Below are positions 1 through 8,066 of a stretch of 64,000 nt of DNA, in pieces. Positions within the stretch are counted from its first letter, which is position 1. Every line of letters begins with the position of its first letter. Origin of the DNA: CAWBYL01 sp963793025 (GTDB lineage: Bacteria > Actinomycetota > Acidimicrobiia > Acidimicrobiales > Acidimicrobilacustridaceae). The DNA lies in assembly GCA_963793025.1 (NCBI GenBank), contig CAWBYL010000004.1, forward strand, positions 1 to 64,000, given 5' to 3'. A model generated the notes under the pieces. The model worked only from the letters and a program-made list of their open reading frames with translations. It was not told where the DNA came from and searched no databases. The translations under genes and the position numbers were made by a program.

Positions 1-1
1 G

Positions 2-202
2 AACTTGGCGCTGGTTTGCTACCAACACCACCACCTCCTCCACGAAGGCGGCTGGACCCTCACCGGCGACCCCGACCACCACCTCGTCGCCACCCACCCC
101 GACGGACGCACATCCCCGGGCAACTGGCCCCACGACCACCCCCACGCCACCGGACCACCCGGTTCGTCGGGTGCTTCGGATCACCCACCCGATTCCGCAT
201 GA
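2..202 (+). CDS. HNH endonuclease C-terminus (13E12/DUF222-type), partial
   Basis: The left edge cuts into this gene, leaving 66 codons up to a TGA at 200-202. The visible text starts NLALVCYQHHHLLHEGGW and continues through DPDHHLVATHPDGR. This is the typical end of the HNH nuclease module in actinobacterial 13E12-repeat (DUF222) proteins, where the His pair and following HEGGW lie in the second half of the HNH fold. These proteins occur in many copies and are regarded as selfish or phage-related nucleases; their biological role is poorly known. The tail after the HNH core is rich in His, Pro and Gly. rimO starts 53 bases downstream on the same strand and is probably a separate transcript. 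The N-terminal DUF222 part lies outside the window, so intactness cannot be judged. Confidence 0.75.
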   Translation, partial: NLALVCYQHHHLLHEGGWTLTGDPDHHLVATHPDGRTSPGNWPHDHPHATGPPGSSGASDHPPDSA

Positions 203-255
203 ACACCGCCGGTTCACGAGGGTCCGCGGAGCGGCTCGCCTACCATGCAGCCCTT

Positions 256-1557
256 ATGGCCGAGCGCTTCTGGATCGAGACCTTGGGCTGTCCCAAGAAC
301 CAGGTCGACTCCGAGAAGCTGGTCGGCACCATGCTGGCCGACGGCCTCCTGCCCGCCGACGGGCCCGAATCCGCCGACCTCGTCGTCGTCAACACCTGTG
401 CCTTCGTGGAGGAGGCCCGTCAGGAGTCGATCGACACGGTCCTGGGCCTCGACTCGGTGCGGGGCGAAGGCACCCGTCTGGTGGTCACCGGGTGCCTGGC
501 CGAGCGCTACGGCGACGAGCTGGCCGAGGCCATGCCCGAGGCCGACGCCGTGGCCGGCTTCGGGGTGCCCGTCACCCTGTCGGTGAAGGGTGCCGACGGC
601 AACGGCCGCGACGTGCCGTCGTTCGACCTGCTGAACCTCCCCCGGCCCCGGTCCACGTCACCGTGGGCCTACGTGAAGGTGGCCGAGGGGTGCGATCGGG
701 CGTGTGGCTTCTGTGCCATCCCTTCGTTCCGGGGCAAGCAACGGTCCCGCCCGGTGGGCGAGATCCTCGACGAGGTCGACGCCCTCCAGGCCCACGAGAT
801 CGTCCTGGTGGCCCAGGACCTGGCCGCCTACGGACGCGACCAGGGGGTGGGGGAGCGGTCCATCGTCCCGCTGGTGCAGGCCGTGGCCGAGCGGGTCGAC
901 CGCACCCGGCTGCTCTATCTGTACCCGTCCGATCTCACCGACTCGCTGGTCGACGCCATCCTCGCCACCGGCGTGCCCTACTTCGACCTCTCGTTGCAGC
1001 ACGTGTCGGCGCCCCTGCTGCGGCGCATGCGTCGCTGGGGCGACGGACGCCGGTTCCTCGACCGCATGGCCGACATCCGGGAGCGCGAGCCCGGCGCCGC
1101 CTTCCGGTCCAACTTCATCGTGGGCTACCCGGGCGAGACCGAGACCGACCACGACGCCCTGCTGGCCTTCGTGGCCGAGGCCGGGCTCGACTGGTGCGGG
1201 TTCTTCTCCTTCTCCAAGGAGGACGGCACCTACGCCGCCGACCTCGACGGCGAGGTGCCGGTTGCCCTCGTTCAGGAGCGGCTGGCCGAGTTGCGCGAGC
1301 TCCAGGACGGCATCACCGCGGCCCGACGTGACGAACTCATCGGCACGACGGTCGAAGTCCTCGTGGACGCTCCAGGCCAGGGCCGCACCTTCCGCGAGGC
1401 CCCCGAGATCGACGGCATCGTGACCGTTCCCGACCACCTCGAGGTCGGCTCCTTCGCCACGGTGGAGGTCGTCGACGCTCTCGGCCCCGACCTGGTGGCC
1501 CACGTGCCCGACGGCGAGCCGGTGGGCGCCGGCGCCCGTGCTCAGGATCGATCGTGA
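256..1557 (+). CDS. rimO: Ribosomal protein uS12 methylthiotransferase RimO
   Basis: A radical-SAM methylthiotransferase of 433 aa, predicted to add a methylthio group to the conserved Asp of ribosomal protein S12. The N-terminal UPF0004 domain has three cluster cysteines (C12 in LGCPKNQ, C48 in NTCAF, C80 in TGCLAE). The radical-SAM domain has the CxxxCxxC motif CDRACGFC (C146, C150, C153), and the C-terminus is TRAM-like. LGCPKNQVDSEK at the start and FIVGYPGETE later favour RimO over MiaB, which is present separately at 6587. The ATG at 256 puts the protein start where RimO proteins usually begin; the frame is open further upstream but that part looks non-coding. A TACCAT hexamer (241-246) lies 9 nt before the ATG. 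The stop overlaps the pgsA GTG by 4 bases, implying cotranscription. Confidence 0.95.
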   Translation: MAERFWIETLGCPKNQVDSEKLVGTMLADGLLPADGPESADLVVVNTCAFVEEARQESIDTVLGLDSVRGEGTRLVVTGCLAERYGDELAEAMPEADAVAGFGVPVTLSVKGADGNGRDVPSFDLLNLPRPRSTSPWAYVKVAEGCDRACGFCAIPSFRGKQRSRPVGEILDEVDALQAHEIVLVAQDLAAYGRDQGVGERSIVPLVQAVAERVDRTRLLYLYPSDLTDSLVDAILATGVPYFDLSLQHVSAPLLRRMRRWGDGRRFLDRMADIREREPGAAFRSNFIVGYPGETETDHDALLAFVAEAGLDWCGFFSFSKEDGTYAADLDGEVPVALVQERLAELRELQDGITAARRDELIGTTVEVLVDAPGQGRTFREAPEIDGIVTVPDHLEVGSFATVEVVDALGPDLVAHVPDGEPVGAGARAQDRS

Positions 1558-2132
1558 GCGACGCGTCCTACGGCCCGTCGGCCATCGCCACGCCGGCCAA
1601 CTTCGTCACGGTCGTCCGGCTGCTCGTGTCGCCGCTGCTGTTCGCCATGATCAGCGATCAGCCGAGCGGCTGGCTGGTGTGGGCGCTGTGGACAGCCCTC
1701 GCCTTCACCGACGGCATCGACGGCTGGGTGGCCCGCCGGTACGGCACCACCCGCAGCGGCGCCTTCCTCGATCCGCTGGCCGACAAGGTGCTGGTGCTCG
1801 GTGCCCTGTTCTCGCTCGTCGCCGTCGACCGCTTCCCGGTGTGGCCGGTGGCCATCATCGCCGTGCGGGAGATCGCCATCAGCCTGTACCGGGTCTACTG
1901 GGGGCGACGGGGGCTGGCCGTGCCCGCCCGCCGGTCGGCCAAGCTCAAGACCCTCACCCAGTCGCTGGCCGTGGGCGCGGTGCTCATGCCCCCGCTCACC
2001 GACGTCACCTGGTTGGCCGACGGCCTGCTCTACCTGGCCACCTTCCTCGCCGTGTTGAGCGCCCTGCAGTACGTGCTCGACGGTCGCAGCGCCGCCACCA
2101 CCCTGGGCGACCGGTCCGGCATCGTCCGCTGA
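1554..2132 (+). CDS. pgsA: CDP-diacylglycerol-glycerol-3-phosphate phosphatidyltransferase
   Basis: A 192-aa integral membrane CDP-alcohol phosphatidyltransferase, predicted to make phosphatidylglycerol phosphate from CDP-diacylglycerol and glycerol-3-phosphate. The family motif is complete: DGIDGWVARRYGTTRSG followed by AFLDPLADK supplies the four metal-binding aspartates. Several hydrophobic helices surround it, and the length is normal for PgsA. The GTG start at 1554 overlaps the rimO stop (GTGA), so translation is probably coupled. Actinobacteria carry several paralogues of this family; PgsA is preferred over phosphatidylinositol-phosphate synthase because of position beside rimO and cinA, as in other actinobacteria, and because the TPANFVTVVRLLVSP start is PgsA-like. 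Confidence 0.88.
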   Translation: MSDASYGPSAIATPANFVTVVRLLVSPLLFAMISDQPSGWLVWALWTALAFTDGIDGWVARRYGTTRSGAFLDPLADKVLVLGALFSLVAVDRFPVWPVAIIAVREIAISLYRVYWGRRGLAVPARRSAKLKTLTQSLAVGAVLMPPLTDVTWLADGLLYLATFLAVLSALQYVLDGRSAATTLGDRSGIVR

Positions 2133-2150
2133 CGGCCTGAGCGGCGCTCG

Positions 2151-2156
2151 TAGGAT
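2151..2156 (+). promoter_or_regulatory. Leaderless -10 (TAGGAT) for the LtrA-like gene
   Basis: TAGGAT ends 8 nt before the GTG at 2165 and there is no purine-rich ribosome-binding site between them. This is the arrangement expected for a transcript that begins at or next to the start codon. Confidence 0.45.
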
Positions 2157-2164
2157 CGCCGGTC

Positions 2165-3349
2165 GTGACGACCGACGAACCAGCATCGGCCGAGCCCGGA
2201 GCCGCCCGCCCGGCGTCACCGACGGTCGGGTTCCTGGAGCTGTTCTACGACCTCGTGTTCGTGGCCTCCACGATGGTGTTGTCCAATGCCTTCTCGGAGC
2301 GGCTGATGTGGGCGTGGGCCGGGATGTGCAGCCTGATCTTCGCCCTGGTGTGGATGTTGTGGTTCCACACCACCCTGCTCATGAACGTCGAGCGCGAGGA
2401 CGACTTCGGCCACCGCACGCTGGTGCTCACCCAGATGTTCCTGATCGCCATGACGACGCTCACCTTCGTCGACCGAGACGCCACCAACAACGACTACCTG
2501 GGCCTGGCCTACGGCGGCGCGGTGCTCACCCTGGCGGCCATGAACCACCGCGTGATCTCCCGCCGCCCGGAGGTTGCCGCGTGGGCCCGGGGCCGCCGCA
2601 ACCGGCTCGTGTTCGCCGGCCTCCTGTTGATGGTCAACACGGTCCTGCCCGACTGGGCCGACGTCATCGTCCTGCTCGTCGCCCTGGTCATCGTCGTCGT
2701 CCCGTCCGGCCTCGGGTCGACGAGGCGGGAGCAGAGGCCGGTGATCGACCGGCACCACCTGGCCGAGCGGGCCGCCCTGCTCACCCTGATCATGTGTGGC
2801 GAAGCGTTCGTGAAGGTCGCTCTCGTCGTGTCGAGCGGGTCGATCTCCGGGGACGACGTGGTGTCGATCGTGGTGGAGTTCGTGGTCGTGTTCGCCCTGT
2901 TCTGGACCTACTTCGACGACGTGCCCCAGGCCGGGATCAGACGGGGGGTCGTTGCGGGCGAGCTGTGGGTGCTCTCCCACCTCCCCCTCCAGATCGGCAT
3001 CGTCGGCATCGCCGTGGGCATGTCCAAGTTCCTCCAGGTGGAGGCCGGCCACGTGCACGACGAGGTCGTGGCCATCCTCGGGTGCAGTTGGGTCCTCGTG
3101 TACGGCGGCCTCGCCCTCGTCGGCGTCCTCGGAGAGCGGCGTCCTGTCGCTCCGATGCTGGCGCTGCGGCTGGGCACCCTCGCGGTCGCCGTCACCCTGG
3201 CCCTCGTCGACTGGTACCTGGCGTGGATGCCCCCGGAGCTGTTTGTCACGCTGCTCGCCGCCCTCACCGTGGGTCACGCGGTGGCCGCCGCCTGGCTCCG
3301 GAAGGGCACCTTCGTGCTCGCCCCGGGTTCGGCGGCGACCGGGCACTAG
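2165..3349 (+). CDS. Low temperature requirement protein A (LtrA) family membrane protein
   Basis: A 394-aa polytopic membrane protein. The first segment GFLELFYDLVFVAS is the family hallmark of LtrA proteins, first described as needed for growth of Listeria at low temperature; the biochemical role is unknown. Around ten hydrophobic stretches are visible, with charged cytoplasmic linkers such as RRPEVAAWARGRRNR and STRREQRPVIDRHHLAERAA. The second conserved LtrA motif, HHLAERAALLTLIMCGEAFVK, is present near residue 195. The GTG at 2165 is set 8 nt after TAGGAT and 32 nt after the pgsA stop, so the gene may have its own promoter. Confidence in the family is high; nothing in the context explains the function. 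Confidence 0.85.
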   Translation: MTTDEPASAEPGAARPASPTVGFLELFYDLVFVASTMVLSNAFSERLMWAWAGMCSLIFALVWMLWFHTTLLMNVEREDDFGHRTLVLTQMFLIAMTTLTFVDRDATNNDYLGLAYGGAVLTLAAMNHRVISRRPEVAAWARGRRNRLVFAGLLLMVNTVLPDWADVIVLLVALVIVVVPSGLGSTRREQRPVIDRHHLAERAALLTLIMCGEAFVKVALVVSSGSISGDDVVSIVVEFVVVFALFWTYFDDVPQAGIRRGVVAGELWVLSHLPLQIGIVGIAVGMSKFLQVEAGHVHDEVVAILGCSWVLVYGGLALVGVLGERRPVAPMLALRLGTLAVAVTLALVDWYLAWMPPELFVTLLAALTVGHAVAAAWLRKGTFVLAPGSAATGH

Positions 3350-3394
3350 GTTTCCCGACGGTCGTCGGCCACGGGGCCGACCGAGGAGGTCCGG

Positions 3395-4630
3395 GTGAAC
3401 TGCGAAGTCGTGGCCGTGGGGACCGAGCTGCTGCTCGGCCAGATCGTCGACACCAACTCGTCCTGGATCGGGGAGCAGCTCGCGCTGGCCGGCATCGACT
3501 GCTACCTGCAGGTCAAGGTGGGCGACAACTGGGACCGCATCGCCGAGGCCCTGCGCCAGGCGATCGCCCGCAGCGACGCGGTGATCGTGTGCGGCGGACT
3601 GGGACCGACCCAGGACGACATCACCCGTGACGTCATCGCCGAGGTGATGGGCGTCGAGCTGGTCGAGGACCCGGAAGCCCTGGAGAAGCTGTTGACGATG
3701 TTCGGCTCCCGGGGTCGCGACATGCCCAAGAACAACCTCCGCCAGGCGCTGGTCCCGGTGGGAGCGACTCGCATCCCCCAACAGCCCGGCACCGCGCCGG
3801 GGCTCATGTGCCCGGTGGGCGACACGATCGTGTTCGCCGTGCCCGGCGTGCCCTACGAGATGCAGGAGATGGTGTCGGGCACGGTGATCCCCGAGCTGCG
3901 GCGCCGGGCGGGCGACAGCGGCGTGATCCGCAGCCGCACGCTGCGCACCTGGGGGCATTCGGAGTCGGGGATCGCCGAGATGCTGGCGCCCCGGCTCGAG
4001 GAGCTCGATCGCAGCGGCGCCGCCACGATCGCCTTCCTGGCCAGCGGCATGGAGGGCCTGAAGGTGCGGGTGACGGCCAAGGCGGCGACGGCGGCCGACG
4101 TCGAGGCGATCGTGGACGCCGAGGCCGAGCGGGTCGCCGAGATCCTCGCCGACTACACCTTCAGCACCGACGACCAGACGATGGAGCAGGTGGTGTTGGA
4201 CCTGCTGCGGGCCCAGGGCCTGTCGCTCGGCGTGGCCGAGTCCATCACCGGCGGCCTGATCACCGCCCGCCTCACCAGCGTCCCGGGGGCCAGCGAGGTC
4301 CTGCGGGGCGGCATCGTGTCCTACGCCAGCGAGGTCAAGTACGACGTCCTCGAGGTGCCCACCGGGCCGGTGGTCTCCGAAGAGGCGGCGGCAGCCATGG
4401 CCGAGGGTGCCTGTCGGGTGCTCGGCGCCGACGTGGGCCTGGCCACCACCGGCGTCGCCGGACCCAGCGACCAGGAGGGCGTGCCCCCCGGCACGGTCTT
4501 CCTGGCCACCACCGTCGACGGGGTCACCGAGACAGGGGTGCTCCGCTTCCCGGGGGACCGCGAACGCGTCCGTCAGTTCAGCGTGATCACCGTGCTCGAC
4601 CGCCTGCGCCGGCGGCTCGTCGCCCGCTGA
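3395..4630 (+). CDS. cinA: CinA: competence/damage-inducible protein, nicotinamide-nucleotide amidase
   Basis: A 411-aa two-domain protein. The N-terminal MoCF-like domain starts MNCEVVAVGTELLLGQIVDTN and contains the GGLGPTQDD motif; in CinA it has ADP-ribose pyrophosphatase activity. The C-terminal domain begins near residue 265 (EQVVLDLLRAQGLSLGVAESITGG) and is the NMN deamidase that recycles nicotinamide mononucleotide. Key features of this domain are visible: the Ser of AESITGG, SYASEVK and TTGVAGP. The GTG at 3395 follows a good GAGGAGG ribosome-binding site (3383-3389). Length matches full CinA. It sits two genes upstream of recA as in many actinobacteria, and ends at a strong hairpin shared with the convergent msrB. 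Confidence 0.95.
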   Translation: MNCEVVAVGTELLLGQIVDTNSSWIGEQLALAGIDCYLQVKVGDNWDRIAEALRQAIARSDAVIVCGGLGPTQDDITRDVIAEVMGVELVEDPEALEKLLTMFGSRGRDMPKNNLRQALVPVGATRIPQQPGTAPGLMCPVGDTIVFAVPGVPYEMQEMVSGTVIPELRRRAGDSGVIRSRTLRTWGHSESGIAEMLAPRLEELDRSGAATIAFLASGMEGLKVRVTAKAATAADVEAIVDAEAERVAEILADYTFSTDDQTMEQVVLDLLRAQGLSLGVAESITGGLITARLTSVPGASEVLRGGIVSYASEVKYDVLEVPTGPVVSEEAAAAMAEGACRVLGADVGLATTGVAGPSDQEGVPPGTVFLATTVDGVTETGVLRFPGDRERVRQFSVITVLDRLRRRLVAR

Positions 4631-4637
4631 CGGACCG

Positions 4638-4662
4638 AGACCAGACCGCCTCGGTCTGGTCT
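4638..4662. terminator. Bidirectional terminator between cinA and msrB
   Basis: A perfect 11-bp stem AGACCAGACCG / CGGTCTGGTCT with a 3-nt loop (CCT) lies between the two convergent stop codons. There is no long T-run, as is usual in high-GC actinobacteria. It should work in both directions. Confidence 0.8.
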
Positions 4663-4675
4663 GCGGCCCGCTCTC

Positions 4676-5119
4676 TCAGCCGGCGTCGGAGCCGGTGTCG
4701 GTCGTGTCGTCGGGGTCGGGGTCCAGTACCAGCGACGCCGAGTTCATGCAGAACCGCTGGCCGGTGGGCGCCGGACCGTCGGGGAAGACGTGTCCGAGAT
4801 GGGCCTCGCAGGTGCCGCACAGGGCCTCGGTGCGGATCATGCCGTGGGCCGAGTCGGTCCGGGTGATCACCGCGCCGTCGTCGACGGCGGCGTAGAAGCT
4901 CGGCCAGCCGGTGCCCGACTCGAACTTCGTGTCGGAGGAGAACAGCTCGGTGTCGCACACGACGCAGCGGTACACGCCGTCGTCGTGGGTGTCCCAGTAG
5001 ACCCCGGTGAAGGCCCGTTCGGTGCCGGCGTTCTGGGTGACCTCGTACTGGAGAGGGCTGAGACGCTCCCGCAGGTGGGCGTCGCGTTCGGCGGGATCGG
5101 AGGGCAGGGCGTTGCTCAT
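4676..5119 (-). CDS. msrB: Peptide-methionine (R)-S-oxide reductase MsrB
   Basis: A 147-aa protein predicted to reduce the R-epimer of methionine sulfoxide in proteins. The SelR/MsrB domain is complete: AFTGVYWDTHDDGVYRCVVC, the substrate motif ESGTGWPSFY, and the catalytic cysteine in RFCMNSASL. Two CxxC pairs (CVVC, CGTC) form the structural zinc site. I start at ATG 5119 (MSNALPSDPAERDAHLRERL) because a GAGG sequence lies just upstream; 14 further codons are open before it but look non-coding. The C-terminus ends in an Asp/Thr-rich tail. It is convergent to cinA and divergent from recA, with the recA regulatory region lying upstream. Confidence 0.93.
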   Translation of the reverse strand: MSNALPSDPAERDAHLRERLSPLQYEVTQNAGTERAFTGVYWDTHDDGVYRCVVCDTELFSSDTKFESGTGWPSFYAAVDDGAVITRTDSAHGMIRTEALCGTCEAHLGHVFPDGPAPTGQRFCMNSASLVLDPDPDDTTDTGSDAG

Positions 5120-5196
5120 GGGGTACCTCGTCGCCGGGTCGGGTGGTGGCTCCGGTGCCACCGGGTCGGCACATTCTACCGAGCTGGCCGCGGTCC

Positions 5197-5225
5197 TTGT
5201 CCGAACACGGGTTCGAAGTTACACT
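5197..5225 (+). promoter_or_regulatory. recA promoter overlapped by a LexA box
   Basis: TTGTCC (5197-5202) and TACACT (5220-5225) form a -35/-10 pair with exact 17-nt spacing. The LexA box at 5201-5216 covers the end of the -35 and the spacer, so LexA binding would block RNA polymerase. It lies about 190 nt before the recA GTG. Confidence 0.75.
5201..5216. promoter_or_regulatory. LexA (SOS) box of recA
   Basis: CCGAACACGGGTTCGA matches the actinobacterial SOS box (consensus TCGAAC-N4-GTTCGA) with one difference at the first base. The lexA gene and four further boxes are present at 15.6-16.4 kb. Confidence 0.85.
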
Positions 5226-5262
5226 GCTGCAGTTCCGACCCGGCAGGGCCGACTCACCGGCA

Positions 5263-5285
5263 CTGTCACACCCCCTTCCTAGGGT
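5263..5285 (+). promoter_or_regulatory. PafBC/RecA-NDp-like second recA promoter
   Basis: CTGTCACAC, then 8 nt, then TAGGGT. The mycobacterial LexA-independent DNA-damage promoter bound by PafBC is TTGTCRGTG-N8-TANNNT, and mycobacterial recA also has both promoter types. Spacing and the TGTCA core agree; the last three bases of the first element differ. The 18-mer containing this core recurs before the LysM gene at 16440-16457. Confidence 0.6.
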
Positions 5286-5360
5286 GGCACCCATCGCCTC
5301 GGTCCCCAACCGTGGCCCGGCAGTCCGCAGATGTACGCACCCGTCGTCGCGACGCGGTGC

Positions 5361-5411
5361 AGTCCGACAAGACATGTAGTCCGACAGACGTGACAGTCCG
5401 AGAAGAGGAGA
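5361..5411 (+). repeat. Three imperfect 17-nt direct repeats in the recA leader
   Basis: AGTCCGACA, AGTCCGACA and AGTCCGAGA begin at 5361, 5378 and 5395, exactly 17 nt apart. The last copy runs into the recA ribosome-binding site (AGAGGAG, 5404-5410). A fourth AGTCCG occurs at 5322. The role is unknown; the position suits an mRNA-leader or operator element. Confidence 0.55.
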
Positions 5412-5416
5412 CTTCG

Positions 5417-6485
<1,069 letters not shown>

Positions 6486-6511
6486 CCAAGGCTTCCCCGG
6501 GGTGAGCGGGC

Positions 6512-6529
6512 CGGACCGCCGCCGGTCCG
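6512..6529 (+). terminator. Hairpin after recA
   Basis: CGGACCG / CGGTCCG, a 7-bp GC stem with a CCGC loop, begins 27 nt after the recA stop. There is no T-run. It probably separates recA from miaB, which has its own -10 element. Confidence 0.55.
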
Positions 6530-6573
6530 CTCCACTCCCGGTTCGTCGAATCAGGCCCGGCGGTAGCCGCCGG

Positions 6574-6579
6574 TAGCCT
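6574..6579 (+). promoter_or_regulatory. Leaderless -10 (TAGCCT) for miaB
   Basis: TAGCCT ends 7 nt before the GTG at 6587. The preceding sequence repeats CGGTAGCC twice, 10 nt apart. There is no ribosome-binding site between the hexamer and the start codon. Confidence 0.45.
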
Positions 6580-6586
6580 GTCGGCC

Positions 6587-8063
6587 GTGACGGCCCGCAC
6601 CTATTCCATCCGCACCTACGGGTGCCAGATGAACGAGCACGACTCGGAGCGGCTCGCCGGCTTGCTGGAGGCCGACGGACTGGTGCTGGCCGCCGAGCCC
6701 GACGACGCCGACGTCGTGGTCCTGAACACCTGCTGCATCCGGGAGAACGCCGACAACAAGCTCTACGGCAAGCTCGGCCACCTCAAGGCCCGCAAGGCCG
6801 AGCGGCCCGACATGGAGATCATCGTCAGCGGTTGCCTGGCCCAGAAGGACCGCGACCTCGTGCAGGAGCGGGCCGGGCACGTCGACGTCGTCCTGGGTAC
6901 CCACAACGTGCACCGCGCCGTCGAGTTGCTCCACGCCTCGCGGCGAGATGGCCCGGTCACCGAGATCTGGGACGAGGCCCTCGACGACGCCGAGGCCTTC
7001 CCCTCGGCGCTCGCCGTGCGTCGTGAGGTCGACTACTCGGCCTGGGTCACCATCCAGATCGGGTGCGACAACACCTGTGCCTACTGCATCGTCCCGTCCG
7101 TCCGGGGCCGGGAGATCTCCCGGCCCTTCGGCGAGCTCGTGGCCGAGGTCGAGCGGCTGGCCGCCGACGGCGTCCTCGAGGTCACCCTCCTCGGCCAGAA
7201 CGTGAACTCCTACGGCCGTGACCTCACGACGGCCCGCCGGTCGGTCGAGCCCTCATCCGACCGTCCCTTCGTCGACGAGGCCATCGTGGGTGCTACCTGG
7301 GCGGGCGATCCGGCCCGACGGGCACGGCCCTTGTTCGCCGACCTGCTCGGTGCAGTGGCGTCCGTCGATGGGATCCACCGGGTGCGCTACACCAGCCCGC
7401 ACCCCAAGGACCTGCGTCCCGAGACCGTCGTCGCCATGGCCGACAACCCGGCGGTCTGTCCCCATCTGCACCTGCCGCTGCAGTCGGGCAGCGACCGCAC
7501 ACTGGCCGCCATGCACCGGGGCTACACCGCTGACCGGTATCTCGAGAAGCTGGCCGCCGCTCGGGCCGGCATCGCCGACCTGGCCGTCACCACCGACCTC
7601 ATCGTCGGCTTTCCCGGTGAGTCCGACGCCGACTTCGAGCAGACCCTGGAGGTGGTGGCGGCGGCGGAATACGACTCCGCCTACACCTTCATCTTCTCGC
7701 CTCGGGAAGGCACCGAAGGAGCGACGATGAGCGCTCGACTTCGTCGACCCGGCGGTGGTGGGGGAGCGCTTCGCCCGGCTCCGGGTCGTCGTCGAACGCT
7801 CGGCCCTGGCCAAGCACCGGGCCCGGATCGGCCGGGTCGAGGAAGTCGTGGTCGAGGGTCCCAGCAAGCGTGACGCCTCGGTCACCAGCGGACGCACCGC
7901 CCAGAACAAGCTCGTCCACTTCCGGTCCGAGCGACCCCTGCGGCCCGGCACGCTGGCCGCCGCCCGGGTCCTCGACGCCGGACCTCACTTCCTGCGCGGG
8001 GAGCTCGTCGAGGTGCTGGCCGCCCCGCGCCATCGCACCCGTATCCCCGTCGCCGCCGGCTAG
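6587..8063 (+). CDS. miaB: tRNA-2-methylthio-N6-isopentenyladenosine synthase MiaB, +1 frameshifted
   Basis: Radical-SAM enzyme that methylthiolates i6A37 in tRNA, using the product of the adjacent miaA. The N-terminal UPF0004 cysteines are C13 (TYGCQMN), C49 (NTCCIRE) and C83 (SGCLAQ). The SAM cluster is CDNTCAYC (C160, C164, C167). A loop of about 35 residues after GQNVNSYGRDL is longer than usual. The frame breaks near 7730-7737, after FSPREGTEGATMS. Removing one base gives MSADFVDPAVVGERF and joins the C-terminal TRAM part, which ends ...HRTRIPVAAG at 8063. The corrected length is 491 aa, normal. The insertion sits in GAGCGCTCGAC, and sequence error is the simplest explanation. Confidence 0.88.
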
Positions 8064-8066
8064 CGG

